A stretch of 64,000 nt of DNA, from positions 1 to 64,000 of the forward strand of contig CAVOZI010000022.1 in NCBI GenBank assembly GCA_963700895.1. Reading direction: 5' to 3'. Both the position numbers and the translations under genes were made by a program. Below the pieces are notes generated by a model. It searched no databases, was not told the DNA's origin, and saw only the letters and a list, made by a program, of their open reading frames with translations. Shown here in pieces: positions 52,409-59,091 of the stretch; the stretch's first letter is position 1, and each line of letters opens with the position of its first letter. This stretch comes from Anderseniella sp963700895. GTDB lineage: Bacteria > Pseudomonadota > Alphaproteobacteria > Rhizobiales > Aestuariivirgaceae.

Positions 52409-53040
52409 GATGCAACCAACGCCATGCGGGACGTTACGGCCTGCCAGATTTGCGTGGCCACATCGTCAACGCCGGCCGATGCATCGATCAGATGGCACCG
52501 TCCGGGATGATCCTGCGCGATCTGCCGGAATGCATCCCGCAGCTTGCGGTGAAAGCCGATCCCCTTGCGCTCGAAGCGGTCCGTGCCGCCGCGCTGCTGG
52601 GCCCGCTCAATTCCGGTCTCCGGGTCCAGGTCGAACACCAGAGTGATGTCAGGCTGGGTCTCGCCCACAATGGCGAGGTCAAGACGCTCGACGAACTCCA
52701 GCCCCAGTCCGCCAGCGAGTCCCTGGTAGGCGCGGGTGGAATCGGCAAAGCGGTCACACAATACGGTCCTGCCCGCCGCAAGTGCGGGCCGGACGGTATG
52801 ATTGAGGTGGCTCTCCCGGGCTGCATAGTTTAGCAGCGCCTCGCCTGCTGCACTCCATCGGCCGGGTTCGCCCGTGACCAGCAGTTCACGGATGGCGTCT
52901 GCGTCAGGAGAGCCGCCAGGTTCGCGGGTGGTCACGACGTCACGACCTGCCTGTCGCAACCGTTCCGCCAGCCGCACGACCTGCGTGCTCTTGCCGGCGC
53001 CCTCGCCGCCTTCGAAGGTAATGAACCAGGAGCTTTTCAT
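52405..53040 (-). CDS. tmk: Thymidylate kinase
   Basis: The gene encodes 211 residues from the ATG at 53040 (MKSSWFITFEGGEGAGKSTQV). The P-loop is FEGGEGAGKST. TTREPGGSPDA is the DR(E/P)-type loop, and DRFADSTRAYQG is the substrate-binding region. It phosphorylates dTMP to dTDP. It overlaps holB by 4 bases and lies 14 bases from dac upstream. Confidence 0.96.
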   Translation of the reverse strand: MKSSWFITFEGGEGAGKSTQVVRLAERLRQAGRDVVTTREPGGSPDADAIRELLVTGEPGRWSAAGEALLNYAARESHLNHTVRPALAAGRTVLCDRFADSTRAYQGLAGGLGLEFVERLDLAIVGETQPDITLVFDLDPETGIERAQQRGGTDRFERKGIGFHRKLRDAFRQIAQDHPGRCHLIDASAGVDDVATQIWQAVTSRMALVAS

Positions 53041-53054
53041 GGGGGCGGAACCTA

Positions 53055-54251
53055 TCAACCGCCAAAGGTCATGAAAAGCGCTGAATCAAGCGCCCTGCTC
53101 CATATGCTGCCGGAGGGTTCAACGCTGTCACGCACGACGACCGGGCCCGACGAGACAAATTTTCCGCCGGCATAGATCATCACCTTGCCGATTTCCGTTC
53201 CCGCCTTCACCGGCGCAACCAGCGGACCCTTGTAAACCAGCCGCGCCTCTGCCGATGCGAGCTCCTGATCGGACATCGACGTGACGATGTCTGCACCCGC
53301 GACGATACGCACTGTGGATTGCTCGCCGCCCCAGACCCTTGCCTGCCCCACGGTGTCGCCAGTGGAGAACAGTTGCACGCGGTGGAACTGCCGGAAACCG
53401 TAATCGAGCAGACGGGTGACCTCTTCCTCGCGCTCACGGGCCGATTTCAGGCCGGCAACCACGACGATGAGGCGGCGGCCCTCACGTTCGGCCGATCCGA
53501 TCATGCCGTAACCGGATTCGCTGATGTACCCCGTCTTGATGCCATCCGCTCCCGGGTAGCTGCCGAGCAGCGGGTTGCGGTTGCGCTGGCGGATGTTGTT
53601 CCAGGTAAACTCGGGCTGGGAGTAATACTTGTACTGCTCCGGAAACACCTCGATGAGGTAGCGCGCCAGGCTGGCCAGTTCCCGAACCGTCGAGACGTGC
53701 CCCTCGGCGGGAAGGCCGGTCACATTCTTGAACACCGATCTGGTGAGGCCCAGTTTTCGAGCCCGCGCTGTCATCATGTCCGCGTAACGTTCTTCTGAGC
53801 CGGCAATTCCCTCGGCAATGGCGATGGCTGCATCGTTGCCGGACTGGACGACAGCGCCGGGAATCAGGTCTGCCAGCGCCACCAACGAACCCAGCTCAGC
53901 ATACATCGTCGAACTGCCCGAAGGGGCTCCGCCGGTGCGCCAGGCATGCTCGGAAATGGTGAAAGTGTCGGTGAGCTTGAGGTTGCCTTCCTTGAGCCGC
54001 TCGTAGACCAGCAGCATGGTCATGATCTTGGTCATGCTGGCGGGCGGAAAGGGCTCGTCCGGGTTCTTCTCCAGCATCACCGCGCCGGAGCGGCTGTCCA
54101 TGATGATGGCGTGAGAGGCGCGCGTGTCGAAGCTTTCGGCCTGGGCAGTTGCCGCAGACGGCTTGTACATCGGGGCCAGCAGCACCATTGCCGTCATGAG
54201 GCACAGTGCGCACCAAGGCCAGAGTCTGGGCAGCCGAAGCGGGTATGACAT
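53055..54251 (-). CDS. D-alanyl-D-alanine carboxypeptidase (DacF/PBP5-6 type)
   Basis: The gene encodes 398 residues with a signal anchor (LWPWCALCLMTAMVLLAP). The penicillin-binding triad is SMTK in PPASMTKIMTMLL, SGN in VVQSGNDAAIAIAE, and KTG in GADGIKTGYISESG. A PBP5 C-terminal domain follows. It removes the terminal D-Ala from peptidoglycan stem peptides in the periplasm, with membrane attachment through a C-terminal amphipathic stretch. It heads the dac-tmk-holB-metG-tatD unit and lies 120 bases from rlpA on the same strand. Confidence 0.94.
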   Translation of the reverse strand: MSYPLRLPRLWPWCALCLMTAMVLLAPMYKPSAATAQAESFDTRASHAIIMDSRSGAVMLEKNPDEPFPPASMTKIMTMLLVYERLKEGNLKLTDTFTISEHAWRTGGAPSGSSTMYAELGSLVALADLIPGAVVQSGNDAAIAIAEGIAGSEERYADMMTARARKLGLTRSVFKNVTGLPAEGHVSTVRELASLARYLIEVFPEQYKYYSQPEFTWNNIRQRNRNPLLGSYPGADGIKTGYISESGYGMIGSAEREGRRLIVVVAGLKSAREREEEVTRLLDYGFRQFHRVQLFSTGDTVGQARVWGGEQSTVRIVAGADIVTSMSDQELASAEARLVYKGPLVAPVKAGTEIGKVMIYAGGKFVSSGPVVVRDSVEPSGSIWSRALDSALFMTFGG

Positions 54252-54371
54252 GGCGTCCAGTACTGATTGAACAACAAATGTTCTTCAGCTTACGCATCAC
54301 CCGCGACCGGGGCAACAGCTCCGGCCGGCAAATGAGTCAGGGATTTGTGCTGAGGCGGAAGGCCAAGCTGC

Positions 54372-55343
54372 TCAGTAACTGGCAACCTTCAGCAAGGCAT
54401 CGGCGTGACCGCGCGACCTTACGGCGCTGAGGGCCTGGCGGGCGTCTGCCTCGCTGGACAGCGGCCCGACCCGGACCCGGTAGACCTGACCGGAGCCGCC
54501 CGAGGCTGCCTCGACCATCACGTTGCCGATGTCTGACAGGTCAGCACGGGCGCGCTCGGCATTGGACGGATCGGAGAAAGCGGCAACCTGCACGAAGTAG
54601 GCCTCGCCTGCCCCCGCAGCCGGCGCAATGCTGGCGGTGTTTCCGGCGATGCTGGCGGCTGCATATGTCGGCTGTTCAGAGCCGTAGCGTCCATTTCGAA
54701 GGTCTGCGCTGGCGATCATCTGGTTGAGAGGCGTTCCGCGCTCCAGTTCCTGGTTCATCGCGGCAAGGTGCCCGTAGTCTCCATCCTTCAGCGGCGCCGG
54801 ACCAATGTACTGTACGCGCACCGGCGCCTTGCCCTGCGCCCTGAAGCCCAGCGCATCGGCGGACCGCCGCGACATGTCGATGATGCGGTCATTGACGAAG
54901 GGGCCGCGATCGTTCACCCGCACGATGACCATGCGACCGTTGTTCAGGTTGGTCACCTTGGCGTAGCTGGGCAGTTCCATGGTCGTGTGCGCTGCTGTCA
55001 ACTGGTCCATGTCAAACCACTCGCCGTTCGACGTCATGCGCTTGTGGAACTTCGGTCCATACCACGAAGCAACGCCCTTGCGGTCATAGCTGGGGTCATG
55101 GCGCGGATGGAACTTCTGTCCAGCCACTTCATAGGGCTTGCCAACGTGCCGGCGCCCACCGCCCTTAGGGATGGGACCCTTGGCCTCGTCCCAGAGCGGT
55201 GAGCCCACGCCGGCAAACGGATCTTGCTTGCCGCCACCCGAGCACCCTGCAATGGTCACCGCAATGGCGCACAGCAGCCCGGCGCTGACGAGAAAATATC
55301 CCTTCCGGCTCCGGTTCGGCAGTTTCACTGGTCTGGTGGTCAT
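54372..55343 (-). CDS. rlpA: Septal ring lytic transglycosylase RlpA, lipoprotein
   Basis: The gene encodes 323 residues from the ATG at 55343. A lipoprotein signal ends in VTIAGCSGGG (lipobox Cys about residue 36). The DPBB/RlpA domain reads KGVASWYGPKFHKRMTSNGEWFDMDQLTAAHTTMELPSYAKVTNLNNGR, with VNDRGPFVNDRIIDMS. A C-terminal SPOR domain (YFVQVAAFSDPSNAERARADLS ... HADALLKVASY) binds denuded septal glycan. It cleaves glycan strands lacking stem peptides. It pairs with the dac gene downstream, a common arrangement. Confidence 0.93.
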   Translation of the reverse strand: MTTRPVKLPNRSRKGYFLVSAGLLCAIAVTIAGCSGGGKQDPFAGVGSPLWDEAKGPIPKGGGRRHVGKPYEVAGQKFHPRHDPSYDRKGVASWYGPKFHKRMTSNGEWFDMDQLTAAHTTMELPSYAKVTNLNNGRMVIVRVNDRGPFVNDRIIDMSRRSADALGFRAQGKAPVRVQYIGPAPLKDGDYGHLAAMNQELERGTPLNQMIASADLRNGRYGSEQPTYAAASIAGNTASIAPAAGAGEAYFVQVAAFSDPSNAERARADLSDIGNVMVEAASGGSGQVYRVRVGPLSSEADARQALSAVRSRGHADALLKVASY

Positions 55344-55473
55344 GGCGTGCTCTCGTTGTTCTCTGCCGCATCCAGCAACCGGGATGCAGATTGGCAAACG
55401 CCGCCCTAACGCGACGCTTAAAACTTGATCGATGCTTGCCTCAATCCGGTAAAGTTCCGGTTCCCAAAGGCGG

Positions 55474-55489
55474 TTAACGCTTGGTTTAC
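55474..55489 (+). promoter_or_regulatory. CtrA-box-like sequence between rlpA and the PrpD-like gene
   Basis: TTAA-N7-TTTAC differs from the CtrA consensus TTAA-N7-TTAAC at one position. It lies 130 bases upstream of rlpA and 25 bases before the divergent MmgE/PrpD gene. A short inverted repeat CCGG-N7-CCGG (at 55447-55460) is next to it. This is a candidate only, since degenerate matches are frequent. Confidence 0.3.
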
Positions 55490-55513
55490 GAGCCTGGCTG
55501 TGAGAATCTCGCC

Positions 55514-56890
55514 ATGATTTCCGCCGAACAGAAAACCGTGGACGACATGAACAAGCCTGACGCCCCTGCCCGCTTTTCGACCTCCCTGTCGGCGCAGATG
55601 ACCCATGCAATCCGCAATCGCCCCGTCACCCGTGACGACCTTGAGGCGGCGGCGCTGTTCACGCTCGACGCCATTGCAAACACGGTTGCGGGACGCAATT
55701 CGAAGCCGGGTGCCAAGCTGCTGGCCTGGCAGCGGGCCATGCAGGCGGCGAGCGGCAGTACCGGCGGTACCGATCAGGCGCGGCTGTCGTTTCTCTACGG
55801 CGCCTTGTGCCACATCCTCGAGGTTGATGACCTGCACCGCGCCTCGGTTGTCCATCCCGGCTGCGTGGTCGTGCCCGCAGTGATGGCCATTGCTGCGGGC
55901 CGGCCCGGCAACGAGGCGCTGACCGCCGTGTTGTGGGGCTTCGAGGCCTGTACGCGGGTCGGCATGAGCGTGGGCCCCGCGCACTACCGAACCTGGCACA
56001 ACACTGCCACCTGCGGCCCCTTCGGCTCGACCATGGCGGTTGCTTCACTGCAGAGTTTGACTGCCGAGCAAACCGTTCATGCGCTGGGCAATGCGGGCTC
56101 GCAGTCAGCCGGACTTTGGGAATTTCTCGACACTGGAGCCGAAACCAAGCACCTGCATGCCGGACGCGGTGCCGAGGCTGGACTGGTGGCTGCCACACTG
56201 GCTGCACACGGCTTTACCGGCGCTCCAACCATTCTTGAAGGCCGGCGCGGCTTCTTCGCCGCAACCTGCACGGACGCGGACCCGTCCCGGCTGGTCCCGG
56301 CGGACGGTGATCCGTGGCAACTGCACCTGACCTCCATCAAGCCCTGGCCATCGTGCCGACATACCCATCCGGCCATCGATTGCGCGTTGACCCTGTATCA
56401 GCGCATCGGCGGGGCGGCACGGGTGGAAAGAGTTCAGGTGTCTGCATATCCGGCAGCACTTGACCTGTGTGACCGGGTGCAGGTGAACAGTGCCTACGAA
56501 GGCAAGTTCTCGCTTCAGCACTGCGTGGCGGCCGCACTGAGCGACGGGCAAGTGGATTTCGACAGTTTCGAGCCGGAGGCGCGCGCCCGCTTGGCGGATT
56601 TGGGCTCACTGATCGCCGTCGAGGCAGTTGAAGAGTATTCCCGCGCCTATCCTGTTCACTGGGGCAGCCGGCTGCGCGTGACTCTCAAGGACGGGACCAT
56701 GCTGGAGCAGGCCGTGTCCGATGCGCGCGGCGACTCTGAACTTCCGCTCGGCCACGACGACATGGTGAGCAAGGCCCGGGGCCTCATGGTCCATGGCGGC
56801 CACCCGGACCCTGACGGCCTGATACAGGGCGTTCTCGACATGGCCGATGGTGGACCGGCGCCAGATCTTGCACCACTGCTGACAATCTGA
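55514..56890 (+). CDS. MmgE/PrpD family protein
   Basis: The gene encodes 458 residues if it starts at the ATG at 55514; an ATG at 55547 (MNKPDAPARFSTSL) is also possible. The family core shows FLYGALCHILEVDDLHRASVVHPGCVVVPAVMAIAA, TCGPFGSTMAVASLQSLT and KPWPSCRHTHPAIDCALTL. PrpD is 2-methylcitrate dehydratase, but no prpB or prpC is nearby, and relatives include aconitate-decarboxylase-like and imidazoline-type enzymes. The substrate is therefore uncertain. It is divergent from rlpA. Confidence 0.85.
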   Translation: MISAEQKTVDDMNKPDAPARFSTSLSAQMTHAIRNRPVTRDDLEAAALFTLDAIANTVAGRNSKPGAKLLAWQRAMQAASGSTGGTDQARLSFLYGALCHILEVDDLHRASVVHPGCVVVPAVMAIAAGRPGNEALTAVLWGFEACTRVGMSVGPAHYRTWHNTATCGPFGSTMAVASLQSLTAEQTVHALGNAGSQSAGLWEFLDTGAETKHLHAGRGAEAGLVAATLAAHGFTGAPTILEGRRGFFAATCTDADPSRLVPADGDPWQLHLTSIKPWPSCRHTHPAIDCALTLYQRIGGAARVERVQVSAYPAALDLCDRVQVNSAYEGKFSLQHCVAAALSDGQVDFDSFEPEARARLADLGSLIAVEAVEEYSRAYPVHWGSRLRVTLKDGTMLEQAVSDARGDSELPLGHDDMVSKARGLMVHGGHPDPDGLIQGVLDMADGGPAPDLAPLLTI

Positions 56891-56904
56891 CGGCGCCGGA
56901 GTTG

Positions 56905-57801
56905 TCAGTTCGTGCCGGACTGACCTGTCTGCTGTCCTGATGCGCTGTCCACGGAGGTGTCTTCGCCGGCGGCGGCAGGTTGTGCGGCTTCGACGGAATT
57001 GCCGCCATCTGCGGGCTTGGCGGCCGCCAGCACTGCCTTGAGCCGGGCATGGTTCTGCTGACCGTGAGGATTGCCTTGCGCGGCAGACTTCTCGTAAAGC
57101 TCGATGGCCTTTCCGGCATCCTTTGCGGTGCCCCAGCCCATTTCATACATGCCGCCAAGATTGTTCTGGCCCCACGCATTGCCGGCGTTTGCGGTTTCTT
57201 CGAACAGGCGGAAGGCGACGGACAGGTCGCGTTCGGTACCCATGCCCTGCAGATACATCAGGCCGAGATTGTTCTTCGCCGCAATGTGACCGCCGTCGGC
57301 GGCCTTGGTGTAATAGGTGACCGCTTTCGCCAGGTCCGGCTTGACGCCGGTACCGTAGTGATACCCATGGGCGGCCTTGTAGGCGGCCTCTATGTTTCCC
57401 TTGTCCGCTGCGCTGGCAAACAGTGTCAGGGCATTGGCGGGATTGGCCTTCAGGTCCTTGCTGCCTTCGAGCAGCAATCCGGCAAGCAGGAACTGCGCCT
57501 CGGGATCGCCCTTCTCGGCAGCCGCCGTGAGCCAGCGGGCAGCCCGCGTGATGCTCTTTCGCGTGCCGTTGGCGCCTTCGAGATAGTCCTTTGCCAAGGA
57601 GATCTGGGCAGCCACGTCTCCCTGCTTGGCAAGCTCATTCTTTTCGTTGAATGACATCGAAGTCAGGTCGGGCGCCTGTTGTTGTGCCGGCGCCTGTTCG
57701 TTACCGCCCGTTTGAGCCTGCGCGGACGGAGCGAATGCGGCCGCGCCGAGCAACAGCCCGGCAGCAGCTAGCGATGCCAGAGATATTCTGAACTCGTTCA
57801 T
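56905..57801 (-). CDS. Exported Sel1-like repeat (TPR) protein
   Basis: The gene encodes 298 residues with a Sec signal peptide (LASLAAAGLLLGAAAFAPSAQAQ). About five Sel1-like repeats follow, for example AARWLTAAAEKGDPEAQFLLAGLL, AVTYYTKAADGGHIAAKNNLGLMYLQGMGTERD and AFRLFEETANAGNAWGQNNLGGMYEMGWGT. The end is a low-complexity Ala/Gln/Ser tail. Such proteins scaffold periplasmic complexes. No partner is indicated by the neighbours. It is convergent with the MmgE/PrpD gene. Confidence 0.87.
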   Translation of the reverse strand: MNEFRISLASLAAAGLLLGAAAFAPSAQAQTGGNEQAPAQQQAPDLTSMSFNEKNELAKQGDVAAQISLAKDYLEGANGTRKSITRAARWLTAAAEKGDPEAQFLLAGLLLEGSKDLKANPANALTLFASAADKGNIEAAYKAAHGYHYGTGVKPDLAKAVTYYTKAADGGHIAAKNNLGLMYLQGMGTERDLSVAFRLFEETANAGNAWGQNNLGGMYEMGWGTAKDAGKAIELYEKSAAQGNPHGQQNHARLKAVLAAAKPADGGNSVEAAQPAAAGEDTSVDSASGQQTGQSGTN

Positions 57802-57896
57802 TGTCAGGCCTCTCGGGATTTCAGGTTATGCCGCTTATGACATCAGCGGGCATTCAATGCAAATATCTAACCTTGGGAAACTTTCAGGTTGGAATC

Positions 57897-58346
57897 CTAG
57901 CGGATCCGCGTCCACGTCTGCGATCCGCACAGGAACTTGGCAAAGCAGCCTTCCACATTCATGGTTGCGCCGCCCGGATCCAGGTAGATGTCGTAAACCT
58001 TGCCGTTCTGGGCATTGTAGACGAGGCCCTTCAGCAGGTCGCCATCCTCGTTGGGCTCCAGACCCTTGATGATGGTCAACCCGATGAGCGGGCGCATGCG
58101 CTGGCTGGCGTCAGGGTTGTTGACATCGGTCTTGGGATTGCCGGCCTCATCAAGCGGTTCGCGCAGCCAGACGATCTGGCCGCACAGAAACTGGCCGCAT
58201 GGCGCAATCTCGATGTTGGATTTGCCTTCCTCATCCGCCCAGACGCCCTGGGCGCGTTCGACAAGCGTCGAGGCCGCGGCGCTGCCCGCAAGCCCGGGCC
58301 AGGCCACAAGCGCCATGAACGACAACAGTGCAAGAATGGATTTCAT
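57897..58346 (-). CDS. DUF2147 exported protein
   Basis: The gene encodes 149 residues from the ATG at 58346 (MKSILALLSFMALVAWPGLAGSAAAS, a Sec signal peptide). The DUF2147 pattern is clear: GVWADEEGKSNIEIAPCGQFLCGQIVWL, then GLTIIKGLEPNEDGDLLKGLVYNAQNGKVYDIYL. Two Cys pairs (CGQFLCG and CFAKFLCG) probably form disulfides. The family is periplasmic with unknown function. It follows the Sel1 protein gene on the same strand, upstream by 95 bases. Confidence 0.87.
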   Translation of the reverse strand: MKSILALLSFMALVAWPGLAGSAAASTLVERAQGVWADEEGKSNIEIAPCGQFLCGQIVWLREPLDEAGNPKTDVNNPDASQRMRPLIGLTIIKGLEPNEDGDLLKGLVYNAQNGKVYDIYLDPGGATMNVEGCFAKFLCGSQTWTRIR

Positions 58347-58510
58347 GAGTGGCAATTACCTGTGAGGCTACCTTGGGTCAGACCGACTGCTACAATTGAT
58401 CTGTGGCCACACTAGGACAGACATGGTGAACGGATTATGAAACGGCAACCGTGATCACGCAGAAGCGATCTGGCAAGAAGCTGGCGCGGTTGAGGTCTCC
58501 GTGGTCATTG

Positions 58511-58527
58511 CGTAGGCCTTGCCTACG
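58511..58527. other. Perfect short hairpin upstream of tRNA-Ser
   Basis: CGTAGGC (58511-58517) and GCCTACG (58521-58527) are separated by CTT, giving a 7-base stem with a 3-base loop. It lies about 58 bases before the tRNA. There is no T-run on either strand, so it is not an obvious terminator. Confidence 0.3.
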
Positions 58528-58584
58528 ACTGGCCTGACGGGTAAACCAGCGCGGGCATCGGCGGCTGAACCACCATGGAATCGC

Positions 58585-58672
58585 GGAGGGGTGGCAGAGT
58601 GGTCGATTGCGGCGGTCTTGAAAACCGTTGGGCTTCACGGTCCCGGGGGTTCGAATCCCTCCCCCTCCGCCA
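58585..58672 (+). tRNA. tRNA-Ser (anticodon TGA)
   Basis: The acceptor stem GGAGGGG (58585-58591) pairs with CCCCTCC before the G discriminator at 58669, and CCA is encoded at 58670-58672. The anticodon loop CTTGAAA has TGA at 58619-58621. A long variable arm (about GGGCTTCACGGTCCC) and the T-loop GGTTCGAATCC are both present, as expected of class II tRNA-Ser. It decodes UCA, UCG and UCN codons. Any ORF read through this region is a shadow. Confidence 0.96.
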
Positions 58673-58856
58673 CTGTGGTGTTTGAATGCAATTGTCCCGG
58701 CCCGCGTCAATACGTGCCAGATATCGCGGTTGCGGCCAGTGCAACGATTTGGCAACGTTATTGGCACAGACTCACTAAGCGGTCTTCCGAGATCGTTTCG
58801 CGGGCGACCGGCCCCGTTTCAAACGGGCCGCCGCCTTTCACTCACCGGAATGAACC

Positions 58857-58866
58857 GGAGGTGATC
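58857..58866 (+). promoter_or_regulatory. Ideal Shine-Dalgarno for the short ORF
   Basis: GGAGGTGATC matches the complement of the 16S rRNA 3' end over ten bases. It is 3 bases before the ATG at 58870. An imperfect hairpin (CGGCCCCGTTT with AAACGGGCCG, 58809-58830) lies 26 bases further upstream. Confidence 0.55.
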
Positions 58867-58869
58867 GCC

Positions 58870-59037
58870 ATGGCAGGCGACAGCAATTCCAACCCGGCAG
58901 GCAATCCCACGCAGTGCGTTGCGGCTACGGCCAGCGAGGCTCGCCGCTTCACGCCAACTGCACTTAAGGTTGACAAGCCACAGAACAATTCAGGCAATCC
59001 AGTGGATATCCACTTCGCCGAGCGTTTCCTGCCCTGA
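58870..59037 (+). CDS. Short ORF of 55 codons with a perfect Shine-Dalgarno, unknown function
   Basis: The ATG at 58870 gives a 55-residue polar product beginning MAGDSNSNPAGNPTQCVAATA and ending HFAERFLP. It has a Ser/Asn/Pro-rich first third, a single Cys near residue 16 and no membrane segment. The ten-base match to the anti-Shine-Dalgarno upstream is the strongest reason to think it is translated. The same-strand tRNA-Ser lies 197 bases upstream. I do not recognise a family. It could be a real small protein or a chance ORF. Confidence 0.45.
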   Translation: MAGDSNSNPAGNPTQCVAATASEARRFTPTALKVDKPQNNSGNPVDIHFAERFLP

Positions 59038-59091
59038 GCCGCAAGGCTGGCGGGAGCCGACGTTGAACAGCAGCCGATGCCGGACTGCTTG

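Noticed and set aside
58519..59037. Long plus-strand ORF running through tRNA-Ser
   Set aside because: It reads straight through a tRNA gene; only the last 55 codons after the Shine-Dalgarno are plausible.
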